Origin: Phycisphaerales bacterium
GTDB lineage: Bacteria; Planctomycetota; Phycisphaerae; Phycisphaerales; SM1A02
Assembly (NCBI GenBank): GCA_029242715.1
Contig: JAQWTL010000003.1
Location: 1 to 64,000, forward strand
Length of the DNA: 64,000 nucleotides
Direction of reading: 5' to 3'
Part shown: positions 1 through 9,082 of the stretch, piece by piece
Position numbering within the stretch: the stretch's first letter is position 1
Layout of the letters: the number at the start of each line of letters is the position of its first letter
Made by a program: the position numbers and the translations under genes
The notes under the pieces: generated by a model
What the model saw: the letters and a program-made list of their open reading frames with translations, nothing else
The model's database searches: none
What the model was told of the DNA's origin: nothing

Positions 1-5
1 AAAAC

Positions 6-23
6 GACCACGAGCGGCCCCTG
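6..23. repeat. 18-base repeat, copy 1
   Basis: This 18-base motif (GACCACGAGCGGCCCCTG) recurs at 3127-3144 with one mismatch. It lies 38 bases beyond the stop codon of the minus-strand subtilase, and the second copy lies 46 bases beyond the stop codon of the minus-strand MscS gene. The shared position behind a stop codon suggests a 3'-UTR or terminator element, but no T-tract or long stem is obvious. The rest of bases 1-60 holds nothing I recognise. Confidence 0.35.
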
Positions 24-60
24 AGGCAGCCCGAGGAGATGGGTAGTCAACACATGAACG

Positions 61-2880
61 CTAGGGCGTAACGCAGATGGTCAGTTGGACGTTATCCGAT
101 TCATTATTGAGAACCGGTGACCAGGTACGACCACCATCCACTGTCTCTTCAGCAATCGGAACGGCTTCACCACCTGCAATGGGCATAGACAACATAATTG
201 AATTGAAATACCAGGAGGAATCAGCCTGGAGACCATCGGGATCGACTGCGATTCGTATGGAATGAACTTCACGGTCACTGGGCGGAAGCAAGTCTTCGAT
301 GACATACGAGCACATATTGCTGCCGTACTCGGCGACAGGAATCAGGGTCGGAACACGACGAACAAAGTCCGGCTCACCACCATCCGTGTAGTAGACGGTA
401 ATGCCGAAACTTGTTTCATTCGAGAGTGCCAACCCTATTGGTGATGCATTGTCTTCATCCAGGTTAGACTGGGTCTTTGACATGACGCTAGGCCGTAGCT
501 GCACCCAGGCCAGGCGACTGATCGAGTAGATGCCTGGTGCCAACAGCTGGCGATAGCTGTACTTTCCAGGCAGAAGCAATTCCGAACCATACTCTTCAGG
601 AACAGGCATCGGCAGACCATAACTCTGGGAATCTCCCTGTTCACACAATGGATCATCAATGCTGTAGAAGCCTTGCACACTGTCGCAGGAAACGCCCGCA
701 CCCCAGAATCTCGAACCATTCTGGCACTGACTCAAAGTCAACTGCACACAGCTCCCATCAAGCAATGCACAGGCTCCCTGGCGAGGATCGTCAAGCGAAA
801 TGACAAATGGATTGCCCTCAAGCGTGTCCCAGTTCAATTCAGGACAATCCAGATCGACTGCAGTGATGTTGTTCGGCTGAAAGATCGGATCAAAGAGAAT
901 CTCACGCTGCCCCTGGTCGAGAATCCCATCTCCCAGAAATCCCTTGGGTACAAGATTACCATTGCAATCCTCAATGAAACCCGGTGGAACGTAGGCCGCA
1001 CAAGGCCCCCACTGCTCCATGACTTTCAGCACATCATCTACCGCCACCTTTCCGTTTCCATCAAGATCAGCCATGCAGGGACTGGAAGGATCGCAAGGAC
1101 CCCATGCGTCCAGCACCGCCAACAAGTCAGTGACGTTGACACTTCCAGTGCCATTGATGTCTCCAGCGCAGTTGTCACGAACATGAGCGGTCATCACATA
1201 GCCATAGCCTGGAAGATCCAGTTCGTCCTGCTTCTGCCAGATCACCCTCAGGCCCTGTCGTGAAGAAGACACGAAGGTTCGCTCATGAGCAGCATGGAAG
1301 ATATCCCACAATTCGCCATCGAATAGCCCCTGAGTATCAAAATAGATTTCCCCAGTAGCCACATCCTCAATGAGCAGTGGTACAGCATCCGACCATTCAA
1401 TTGATATCGTATTGATCGTAAGCTCAACAGGACCAGCAGCATTCCAGATGGTTCGACTACATTCGAAGTCAGCTGCTATCGGGCTGACCCCGTCTCCAAG
1501 GATGATGCTGGCTGTATTGCCATGCCATTGGATGCCCTCATCGCAGATGACTCCAGGGGAACCATCGCATGCCTGAAGGAGCTGGTTGGCAGAACCACCA
1601 AGGGTCCCCGTACCTCCGGGCGCACCGAGCAATGGATCCTCAAGATCCACAAGAGCGGGAACGGCCGCTCTTGCAATCGCAATATGAGCGCGAGATGGAA
1701 TGAATTCGGGCTCTTCTGCAATCTGCTCCGGCGTGACATGCCTCTGCAGGAACAGCGCCACAACACCACTGGCACATGGTGCCGACATCGATGTACCCGA
1801 ACTAAACGCCAATCCACCATCTGGTTTCGCAAAGTCCGCTGACAGGATTCCTACGCCGGGCGCCCAGATATCCACTTCAGGCCCGTAGTTTGAAAATCCG
1901 GCAGGCCGATCAAAGATATTTGTTGCACCAACCGTAATCGCAAACATGAAGTTTGCAGGAATAGGCCATCTTGCCGGATGAGACTCATTACTGGCCGCAA
2001 CAACAACTGGAATTCCCTTGAACAGGGAAACCTCAAGGACCGCCACAAATTGAATCAACGAAGCTGCGCCCCTCGCAGGACCTCCCAACGACATGTTGAC
2101 TACGCTGGGCGGTGAAGCATTTGCCGGATTGGCAACCCAGTTCAATGCTGCGACAATAGAGGAGGAGTAGATTCCGGCTAGTCCACCAGACGCACTCAAG
2201 GACACGATGTCACACGCTGGCGCAACACCTACGCCTGTTCCAGCAATGGTTCCGGCTACATGAGTGCCATGGCCATTGGAATCTTCAGGGCCTGAATCCA
2301 CGAATGAAATCGCTTCAACGATACGGCCAGCAAACAGCGTCTGATCTGTAGCAATACCAGTATCAATGACAATGGCTGTTACCCCTGTGCCGTCAGCACC
2401 ACAAGGATCGTAATCGGGCGCAAGGCCATCAGGTGCGGAAATTCTACGGAGGTTCCAGGGATCAGGCTCGTTTGGATTGGTGTCGAACCCTCTCGATGAA
2501 TCTGTTGTTGACCAGTAGAGATCAGGTTCGACAACCACGACATCAGGCCGCTGCTGGAGCATCGCCGCCTCATCTTCGGTCATCCATGCTGCAAAGCCCG
2601 TGAGGGCGTGCTCATAGAGGTATCGCATGCGGTCAATACCGACCGTCTGCGTCACCGTCTCGATCACCAGATCACGAGCTGCCTCAGGCCCAATACGTGA
2701 TGTATCAGCCTTCAGCATGACCATGTAACCGCGCAATCCGGTCACTGAATCAACGACCTGTGTACCGGCTTTACCCGGTGCCTCGGGCCCGTGCACTGGC
2801 TCGAGATCCGAGGCCATGACTGTCTTGCACAACACTGTTCCACCGACCATCAAGGCCGATGCGAGAAGCCCGAGTTTCAT
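61..2880 (-). CDS. Secreted S8 subtilisin-like serine protease with dockerin-like repeats
   Basis: A 939-residue predicted extracellular endopeptidase. It has a signal peptide at residues 1-23, then an I9-like propeptide up to about residue 125. The S8 catalytic domain has Asp173 (VIDTG), His204 (NGHGTHVAG), oxyanion Asn298 (AASN) and Ser364 (SGTSMSAP), so the triad is complete. Residues 571-627 form two EF-hand-like dockerin-type loops (GDINGTGSVNVTDLL and ADLDGNGKVAVDDVL). Residues 702-733 match the Cys-rich module seen twice in the esterase at 7280-8941. The C-terminal 200 residues are unassigned. The start follows AAGGGGAGG, a good ribosome binding site. It is a single gene; the next gene on this strand starts far upstream. 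Confidence 0.93.
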   Translation of the reverse strand: MKLGLLASALMVGGTVLCKTVMASDLEPVHGPEAPGKAGTQVVDSVTGLRGYMVMLKADTSRIGPEAARDLVIETVTQTVGIDRMRYLYEHALTGFAAWMTEDEAAMLQQRPDVVVVEPDLYWSTTDSSRGFDTNPNEPDPWNLRRISAPDGLAPDYDPCGADGTGVTAIVIDTGIATDQTLFAGRIVEAISFVDSGPEDSNGHGTHVAGTIAGTGVGVAPACDIVSLSASGGLAGIYSSSIVAALNWVANPANASPPSVVNMSLGGPARGAASLIQFVAVLEVSLFKGIPVVVAASNESHPARWPIPANFMFAITVGATNIFDRPAGFSNYGPEVDIWAPGVGILSADFAKPDGGLAFSSGTSMSAPCASGVVALFLQRHVTPEQIAEEPEFIPSRAHIAIARAAVPALVDLEDPLLGAPGGTGTLGGSANQLLQACDGSPGVICDEGIQWHGNTASIILGDGVSPIAADFECSRTIWNAAGPVELTINTISIEWSDAVPLLIEDVATGEIYFDTQGLFDGELWDIFHAAHERTFVSSSRQGLRVIWQKQDELDLPGYGYVMTAHVRDNCAGDINGTGSVNVTDLLAVLDAWGPCDPSSPCMADLDGNGKVAVDDVLKVMEQWGPCAAYVPPGFIEDCNGNLVPKGFLGDGILDQGQREILFDPIFQPNNITAVDLDCPELNWDTLEGNPFVISLDDPRQGACALLDGSCVQLTLSQCQNGSRFWGAGVSCDSVQGFYSIDDPLCEQGDSQSYGLPMPVPEEYGSELLLPGKYSYRQLLAPGIYSISRLAWVQLRPSVMSKTQSNLDEDNASPIGLALSNETSFGITVYYTDGGEPDFVRRVPTLIPVAEYGSNMCSYVIEDLLPPSDREVHSIRIAVDPDGLQADSSWYFNSIMLSMPIAGGEAVPIAEETVDGGRTWSPVLNNESDNVQLTICVTP

Positions 2881-3189
2881 GATGCCCCTCCCCTTTCACC
2901 AGACAACAATGCAATGATTCTCATGCATAAATCAAGCTGAAGCAACATATAAGCCTTCAAAAGCACCATGAGCCCCCATATTCAGCGGAGAGCGCATGGA
3001 TCGACTCCTGAAAATTCTGGCTGACTGATCGTCATCCGCAGTTTTGAATGGGCTGGTCCCTCTCCCCTACAAGAACACTCATTGTGGTCAGCTCCCTCTG
3101 CTAGATCAACAGCCAGCCCCCAAACAGACCACGAACGGCCCCTGGAGTACCAGAGACCGCCGTGGATCATGTTCAACTATCTCACAAGT
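2881..3189. other. Intergenic region, no gene seen
   Basis: These 309 bases separate the start of the subtilase from the end of the MscS gene. The part next to 2880 should hold the subtilase promoter and carries its ribosome binding site. I could not assign a convincing -35/-10 pair. The part next to 3190 holds the second copy of the 18-base repeat. A 64-codon frame at 2982-3176 has no family resemblance and an odd composition (Cys, Trp and Gly rich), so it is not called. Confidence 0.5.
3127..3144. repeat. 18-base repeat, copy 2
   Basis: GACCACGAACGGCCCCTG, 17 of 18 bases identical to 6-23, located 46 bases past the MscS stop codon on the minus strand. On the minus strand the motif could fold GGCC against GGTC with a six-base loop, which is weak. 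Its role is unknown. Confidence 0.35.
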
Positions 3190-5022
3190 TCATGACTGAT
3201 GATCAGCATCAACGTTGTCTTCGTTGACAATCGTCATGGTCGGGAACGCAAACTCGATGCCCTCATCCTTGAAGCGACTGAGAATCTCGAGATTCACGCT
3301 CTGGGCGATCTCCTGGATCTCGATGAAGTCCCTGGTTGAATGCCAGTAAGTACATTCGATGACCAATGATGAATCATCGAATGTGGTGAAGTAGACCATC
3401 GGATCAAATCCCCGGGGTGACTTGATCTTGTCCTTCAGAATATCGCGGATAATCTCAACCGCTCGCTCGACCTTCTCATTGGTGGTCGAATACACCACAC
3501 CAATTTTCATCTCCTTGCGGATATGAGGCCTTCGACTGATGTTTTCAATTCGACCATGTGCGACAGAATCATTCGGTAACAGAACAAGGTTGCCAGCACG
3601 GGTTCGAATACTTGTCGAACGCAGGCCGATGGTCTCGACGGTTCCCATGTCATCACCAATTCGGATCCTCTCCCCTTCGCGGAACGGTCGCTCCATGAGC
3701 AGGATGATGCTGGCAATGAAGTTCTTCAAGGTCCCCTGAGCACCCAAGGCCACAGCCAGACCCGTGACGCCAGCCCCAGCCAGCACGGTGTTCGGGCTCA
3801 AACCAAGCTGGCCGAGAATCTTGAAGAAGACAATGGCCGCCAGGAAAATTGAAATCGTCCTTGCGCCGACTCGTATCAGCGCCGCATCTAGACTCCGCGG
3901 ATTGATCCGTGGTGAGGCAATGATGATTTCCGCTATGAGCACGCCGAGATTAAGCAGACCCAACACGAAGGCAAGCAGCATGATTCCCGAGAAGAAGAAT
4001 GTGAAGATCTCCAGCACGCTTCCGCTCAGGAACACATGCATCTGCAGGAACTCGATGAACGCCGCTGAAAACACTCCGACGAGGACAAGAAAGGCGAGAT
4101 GGAGAATACGGCCCGCGATTGTCAATGGGCGCTTGCAGTAATTTCGAAGGAACAGAATCAGTACGATGAGAATCACAGAGACGACCGCAAGCGTTATCAA
4201 CGTGACCGCCCATTGCCAGATGGCCTGCTCCAGGATCTGGTGACCTGTCCAAGCCGGCAGGTGATTGATCATGTCAGATGGAATCAACCATCCTGGCTCG
4301 AAGAAGTGCCTTCGATAGAGCTCGCCGACTCCAGCGATTGGCTCGATGTGCTTGACGTGGTCAAAGGCCGCTTCCGCACCCTCGCGAGTCTCCATCGTGA
4401 TGACCCACTCGCCGGCACGCTCCCCCTCCGTCATGAGCATGAGCTCAATGGGAACGTAATCGAATCGATACCTGGTGATCCTCTCATCATCAGGCATCTG
4501 ATCGATGTCATCTCTGTCAGGAATGGTCTCCCAGGCTGACATGGGAATACGACGCATGATTTCCCGGAGATAGACAGCCGAATCTGTTGCGACATCGTTC
4601 TGGAACTGGGGGCCGACATCCGTGACATCGAAGCATTCGGCGATTCGACTCTGGATCCATCTCAATCTGGGCTGGGACTCGTAAGTCCGACCTTCCTTGT
4701 CGAGAATCTCGCGATAGGTGTTCAGTGTTCTGCCCAGACTCCACATCAGACTACGAGGGCTGTCGAGCTTGTCCGGTTTGACCGACTCCCTGGAGTTCTC
4801 ATAGGCCGGGGTCTTCTCGACGATGGTCCATGGATGCTGCGCCTCGGATTTCCTCTCAGGCAATGGATCCTCGCCCGGCGCCTGGACATCCTGGGATTTG
4901 GTATCGCTTTCAGTGGTCGATTGATCTTCAAAGGCCGCTGATGTGGCCCCTGCCAACAGGCAGTTGAAGAGCAGGACTGTCAATATCAATAGAAATCTGG
5001 CGTGCATCTGTGTTTTTCCCAT
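3190..5022 (-). CDS. MscS-family mechanosensitive ion channel with large periplasmic domain
   Basis: A predicted inner-membrane channel that opens under membrane tension to release solutes at osmotic downshock. The chosen start gives 610 residues, beginning MGKTQMHARF with a clear signal peptide ending near GATSA; a frame 19 codons longer exists but lacks a signal-like start. About 260 residues of predicted periplasmic domain follow, then about five membrane segments from residue 270 onward. The MscS pore helix (GAGVTGLAVALGAQGTLKNF, about 416-435) and beta domain (RPFREGERIRIGD) come next, and the protein ends in the alpha-beta tail. Twice the size of E. coli MscS, it resembles the larger MscK/YbdG-like forms. 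It lies downstream of the AEC transporter, with a hairpin between them. Confidence 0.92.
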   Translation of the reverse strand: MGKTQMHARFLLILTVLLFNCLLAGATSAAFEDQSTTESDTKSQDVQAPGEDPLPERKSEAQHPWTIVEKTPAYENSRESVKPDKLDSPRSLMWSLGRTLNTYREILDKEGRTYESQPRLRWIQSRIAECFDVTDVGPQFQNDVATDSAVYLREIMRRIPMSAWETIPDRDDIDQMPDDERITRYRFDYVPIELMLMTEGERAGEWVITMETREGAEAAFDHVKHIEPIAGVGELYRRHFFEPGWLIPSDMINHLPAWTGHQILEQAIWQWAVTLITLAVVSVILIVLILFLRNYCKRPLTIAGRILHLAFLVLVGVFSAAFIEFLQMHVFLSGSVLEIFTFFFSGIMLLAFVLGLLNLGVLIAEIIIASPRINPRSLDAALIRVGARTISIFLAAIVFFKILGQLGLSPNTVLAGAGVTGLAVALGAQGTLKNFIASIILLMERPFREGERIRIGDDMGTVETIGLRSTSIRTRAGNLVLLPNDSVAHGRIENISRRPHIRKEMKIGVVYSTTNEKVERAVEIIRDILKDKIKSPRGFDPMVYFTTFDDSSLVIECTYWHSTRDFIEIQEIAQSVNLEILSRFKDEGIEFAFPTMTIVNEDNVDADHQS

Positions 5023-5115
5023 GCGACTGACAGAACGAGGACATGCTTGAATGATGTATTCAAGACCTGGCCTCAGCACAGGTAGTCCGGCTGGGCATTG
5101 TGACGATTCATGACA

Positions 5116-5140
5116 CTGGAATCAAATGCCATGATTCCAG
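5116..5140. other. Perfect 9-bp inverted repeat between two genes
   Basis: CTGGAATCA and TGATTCCAG flank a seven-base loop. The hairpin sits between the end of the AEC transporter gene and the start of the MscS gene, both on the minus strand. No T-tract follows on either strand, so it could be an mRNA-stabilising hairpin, a weak terminator or an operator for the MscS gene. Confidence 0.4.
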
Positions 5141-5208
5141 ATTGACCGCGCCCCCCTGGCAGGCCACCCGTGGCGCAATGCATTCTGAGGATTCAGGCGA
5201 ACGTTCCA

Positions 5209-6225
5209 TCATCCCGCAGGCTTGACTGCATGGTCATAGTGATGGAAGTGATGGAAGGCCTTCTGCATCTCGAAGACTTCCGGATAGATCTCGTTGAGCT
5301 GGATGATCACGATCGCAAGAGTAATGATCGACAGGACCGTGGTGCTCGCCACGATCGCTGCCGTCTGCTCAACGTAAATGTGTTTCTGCTTCGCCACCCC
5401 GTACTGGCATTTGGCCGCCGCAACCGAACTGCAGAGCACCACGGCCACGGTCGCGATTGGCTCAAGACCCATCCATTGGCACATGAACCAGGCCAGGATG
5501 GGCATCAGGATGAGCTTGAACAAGGTGGCCCCCAGGACAGGCATCAAGTGCTTCCTGAAGACAGAGAAGTCCAGGTCAATGCCAACAGCGAAGAGTGCCA
5601 CCGGGGCAACGGTATCGCCGAAGAGATTGAGCGTCGTGTCAATCGTGCTCGGAAGCTTCCAACCGGTGATCGAGATGACCACTCCGATGACCAAAGCAAC
5701 AAAGTAGGGTTGCCTCGCAGTGCTCCAAAGCGACTTGAGCAGATTCTTCGTCATCGACTGATTGGGGTCACCGTGGTGGAAGTCATACAGGAAGGACATC
5801 ACCTGCAGTCCGATGATCAAGTTGATGACACCAAGAATTCCGTAAACAGCGCCGGGACGCCCCAGAAGCATCACCAGGATCGGCAAGGCAATCATGCAGG
5901 TGTTGGAGAGCGAACAGGTCGCAGAGAAGTAGGACCCCTCCAGCCAAGGCATCCGGAACACCTTCGCACATGCCAGAGCCGCTATGAAGATGATCGTGGT
6001 GATCAGGAGGAAGGTGCCGAAGAAGGCCGCGTAGGGAACATAGTCCTCTACGGGTTCGTTGGCGAGCGCCACGATGATCATGCTCGGAATCGCGACCTTC
6101 ATCGCGTACCCGATCAGATTGTTGCTCTCGCTCCGTTCGAACTTCCCAATGATTCGAAAGAGATAGCCTGCCACGACAAACAGGAAGATCGGCAAGACGA
6201 CATTGAAGATGACATCTGATGACAT
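5209..6225 (-). CDS. AEC (auxin efflux carrier) family transporter
   Basis: A 338-residue integral membrane protein with about ten hydrophobic segments in the five-plus-five arrangement of the AEC (Mem_trans) family. The opening segment VLPIFLFVVAGYLFRIIGKF and the Asn-containing block SLSNTCMIALPIL in the first half are typical. Members export or import organic anions such as malate or malonate in bacteria. The substrate cannot be read from sequence. It stands alone, with a 210-base gap on its upstream side. Confidence 0.85.
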   Translation of the reverse strand: MSSDVIFNVVLPIFLFVVAGYLFRIIGKFERSESNNLIGYAMKVAIPSMIIVALANEPVEDYVPYAAFFGTFLLITTIIFIAALACAKVFRMPWLEGSYFSATCSLSNTCMIALPILVMLLGRPGAVYGILGVINLIIGLQVMSFLYDFHHGDPNQSMTKNLLKSLWSTARQPYFVALVIGVVISITGWKLPSTIDTTLNLFGDTVAPVALFAVGIDLDFSVFRKHLMPVLGATLFKLILMPILAWFMCQWMGLEPIATVAVVLCSSVAAAKCQYGVAKQKHIYVEQTAAIVASTTVLSIITLAIVIIQLNEIYPEVFEMQKAFHHFHHYDHAVKPAG

Positions 6226-6435
6226 GAATGACCTCGATCAAGGAGTTTGATACAAGATAACTCATTGTGTTCAAACAAGGATTGAAGCCGAAAATGACAC
6301 GAACGGAACGAATGCAGATCATCTTCAGAAGTTGAATAAGCAGCCCAAATTCATGCTGTTTTCAGCCAGACATGACTGCCAGAAAATCAAGGCATGTCGT
6401 CCGGTGGACCACAGTCGAGAATTTGGAAAGAATCA

Positions 6436-7233
6436 TCAATCCCATTCAGCAAGCAACTGAAGTAGATCGGTGACATCAACCTGTCCACTACGGTCAAGAT
6501 CTGCCAGGCACCCATCACAGGCGCCAAACTGGTCAAGCAGAATCAACACATCCTGGACATCTACAACACCATTGCCATCAACATCACCAACAGATACATA
6601 AGTCGCTTCATGCAAGGAATTTGTCAAGCCTTCCTGAAAACCCGGCTTGGTACCCATTGCCTGATGAGTCGTGAGGAGCCTCAGACGCCAACGCCCTTGA
6701 GAGATTGGCAAAACATCCTGGCCCTCGATGAAAACAGGCTCGATGTATGAACTTGCACTATTTGAGATGGTCGGCGGGCTCGGATTGACATCACCATCAA
6801 GATCACCCAGCCGTTGCAACTCGATCTGAACAGAACTCAGACCTGTAGCCAACACCGACCAGTCAAGACGTATCCTGAGATCCTCTTCGGCTGCGAGCTC
6901 CATGGTCGCATAAATATCATGCCGACTGAATACCCCATCGACCTCCCCCTCAATCGCATCACCCCCACCATCAACCATGGCCGAAAAACCATCGGGCCTG
7001 AATTCGACCCTGGCTTCGGCCTGAGCCTGTGCTGACGAGTCGCCTTGAAGGCACATGACATGATTCTGGATGCCGTTGAGCAAATCGCCGGTTTCAATGA
7101 TGAGCGTTTCATATTCACGACAGACAGGATCAGACCATGGCCCCATAGTGGCGAACACGTAGATGCTTCCATCGCCACTGAGGACAGACAGGCCGCTACC
7201 CAACGTCATTTTAATCGCAAGTGCGAAAAGCAT
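6436..7233 (-). CDS. Secreted protein of unknown function with C-terminal dockerin-like pair
   Basis: A 265-residue protein. The first 205 residues match no family I recognise. The C-terminus, about 211-265, carries two EF-hand-like loops (GDVDGNGVVDVQDVL and ADLDRSGQVDVTDLL) and ends in LLAEWD, the same architecture as the subtilase and the esterase. The N-terminus MLFALAIKMTLGSGLSVLSG is a weak signal peptide, so the start is uncertain; GGAAA lies upstream of the chosen ATG. The stop is 46 bases downstream of the esterase gene, so the two are probably co-transcribed. Extracellular location is inferred from the dockerin-like pair. Confidence 0.75.
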   Translation of the reverse strand: MLFALAIKMTLGSGLSVLSGDGSIYVFATMGPWSDPVCREYETLIIETGDLLNGIQNHVMCLQGDSSAQAQAEARVEFRPDGFSAMVDGGGDAIEGEVDGVFSRHDIYATMELAAEEDLRIRLDWSVLATGLSSVQIELQRLGDLDGDVNPSPPTISNSASSYIEPVFIEGQDVLPISQGRWRLRLLTTHQAMGTKPGFQEGLTNSLHEATYVSVGDVDGNGVVDVQDVLILLDQFGACDGCLADLDRSGQVDVTDLLQLLAEWD

Positions 7234-7279
7234 GATCTGTTTCCAAATCCGCGATCGGCCTCATCAACAGGAAACTCAA

Positions 7280-8941
7280 TCAATCATTGCATTCAATCAG
7301 AAGGGCCCCGTTGCCAACACTCTCCTGATCCCATCCGCCGACACGAATCAGGTAACTCTCGCCTGATGTGACTGGCATCTGAAGGAATGACGTGAAGTCC
7401 GCACAATTATCATCATCACCATTACAGGCCACTTGCTTCTTGTTGTCGCAGTTGCCCTGGTAGACAACTACATCTGTATCGAAGTTCACGATGTTACAGG
7501 TGCTCACGGTCAGTGTCCCTGTGCATGTGGCGTCATAGGAGAACCAGACATCAGATGTCATCTGCCCCAGATAGCTGCCAGAACATGTTGAATCACTGAA
7601 GACATCAGCACTATCGGTTGCGGAGTAGTTTGTAAATTCATTGAAACCGTTTACCGCTGGCCATGCATCATTGCACTCATCGTTCAAGCCTGGCTCAGAG
7701 CAATCGACGGTAAGGCAATTCGTGCCTGCACCACGGAATGATCCGCCATTCTCAATACAGATGCTTGACAGAATGTACTGGCAACTGTTGTCTTCAAAAC
7801 AACAGGCACCAATTGGTGGACAATTGACCGTGGTACATGAACTGCCTGGACCATTCCAACTACCGCCTGAATCGACGCACTGCGACGCGGCGATGTAGTC
7901 ACATGTTCCATTGGGAAGACAACACGCTCCCGGACACCCCTGCCCCCACTGATCCAGTGCTTCCAGCAGATCGCTTACGTCATAGGGATTACCCCAATCA
8001 CCGATGATCGCCAGGACATCAGTTACATCAACCAGGCCATCGGCATTGATATCTGATCCAACGCAAGCACCGGAACGCGATGCGAAGAAATTCCAGACCT
8101 CAAGTGCTGCGTCAATGTCCATGTTTCCCCATTGACCGGGCCAATCATGACCACCACCCTGGACCAGGTAGTACCAGAGTTCCAGATCGTTATCTGGCGA
8201 GGTGTATATGTCCAGCCTCACGGTGCTGCCATCGTTTGGATTGGTGTCCGGCAAATAGGTCCGTTCCATGTCGGGCGTATCAAGAATGTCCGCCCACAAG
8301 GCCATCATGTCGGGTATGGAGTGATAGGCCCCCCAGCCACCACTGTTGTTCATATCGCCTTCATAGAGCGTGATGCCATCATCCGTTCCATTCAACGAGA
8401 GTATTGGACGCTTGATAGCCGGATCACATTCGTTGAAGAGTGGATCAAGCATCATGCCCACGATTGGGGCAAAAGCCATGAAGGTCTCTGACTCTCGGCA
8501 CGCGAGCTGGAAGCACATCTCGGCACCGTTGGAGAATCCTGTAACGAATGTGCGATTCGGATCCAGACCATGCAGCTCCTGCAGGTGAACGGCAAGGGAT
8601 GAAATGAATCCATCATCATCAATGTCGAAACCCTGATGAAAGTCGTAGTCGACATCCCAGAAACGATTATTCGATTGATCCTGAGTTCCATTGGGACAAG
8701 CCACGACGAAGCCACGCTCGTCAGCCAGCTCGATCCAACCATAGTTGCTGATCATGTCATTGTTGTTGCCGCTGTAGCCATGAAGGGCCAGAACCAATGG
8801 CGCCTGATCAGGCAGATCATCCGGAATATGGATCCGGTACTGACGGTTCAGGCCATCATGCGGAAACGTGATGTTTTGCGCATTTGCGGTCGACGAAACA
8901 AACAGGCCAACAAGGATGGTAATCAGAATTCTCATCACCAT
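7280..8941 (-). CDS. Secreted PHB-depolymerase/feruloyl-type esterase with dockerin and Cys-rich repeats
   Basis: A 553-residue predicted secreted alpha/beta hydrolase with a signal peptide cut near ANA-QN (residue 21). Catalytic residues are Ser137 in GFSNG, Asp187 or Asp188 in LSLNGTDD, and His265 in GGGHDWPG. This fits the LpqC/extracellular PHB depolymerase family, which cleaves polyester or feruloyl esters; the true substrate is unknown. A dockerin-like region spans about 295-335 (GSDINADGLVDVTDVL), with the second loop shortened. Two tandem Cys-rich modules of about 38 residues follow (GACCLPNGTCDYI and GACCFEDNSCQYI). The last 140 residues form an unassigned beta-rich domain. ATG-GTG-ATG at the start leaves an alternative start two codons in. 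Confidence 0.88.
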   Translation of the reverse strand: MVMRILITILVGLFVSSTANAQNITFPHDGLNRQYRIHIPDDLPDQAPLVLALHGYSGNNNDMISNYGWIELADERGFVVACPNGTQDQSNNRFWDVDYDFHQGFDIDDDGFISSLAVHLQELHGLDPNRTFVTGFSNGAEMCFQLACRESETFMAFAPIVGMMLDPLFNECDPAIKRPILSLNGTDDGITLYEGDMNNSGGWGAYHSIPDMMALWADILDTPDMERTYLPDTNPNDGSTVRLDIYTSPDNDLELWYYLVQGGGHDWPGQWGNMDIDAALEVWNFFASRSGACVGSDINADGLVDVTDVLAIIGDWGNPYDVSDLLEALDQWGQGCPGACCLPNGTCDYIAASQCVDSGGSWNGPGSSCTTVNCPPIGACCFEDNSCQYILSSICIENGGSFRGAGTNCLTVDCSEPGLNDECNDAWPAVNGFNEFTNYSATDSADVFSDSTCSGSYLGQMTSDVWFSYDATCTGTLTVSTCNIVNFDTDVVVYQGNCDNKKQVACNGDDDNCADFTSFLQMPVTSGESYLIRVGGWDQESVGNGALLIECND

Positions 8942-9082
8942 AAGGTAGCCAGTCGGCGATCAGAAGCCATGTGATTTGTGATTGTTGACCGATTTTTACC
9001 CTCAACTCCTGTTTTATCTGCCAGCCAACTCAATATTCAACCAGATCGGCCTGGCACTCTCTTGAATTGAATTGAAGCAAAA

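Noticed and set aside
673-1263. 196-codon plus-strand frame inside the subtilase gene
   Set aside because: Antisense of a domain with clear family motifs; no function visible.
2982-3176. 64-codon minus-strand frame in the gap before the MscS gene
   Set aside because: No ribosome site, no recognisable family, and it includes the 18-base repeat.
5170-6219. 349-codon plus-strand frame opposite the AEC transporter
   Set aside because: Rich in His, Gln, Arg and Asp with no hydrophobic pattern; a mirror image of a membrane protein gene.
6385-6433. Possible frameshift at the end of the dockerin protein at 6436-7233: the next frame reads ILDCGPPDDMP after the stop
   Set aside because: The stop after LLAEWD is where related proteins end, and the 16-codon extension has no clear homology, so a frameshift is not needed.
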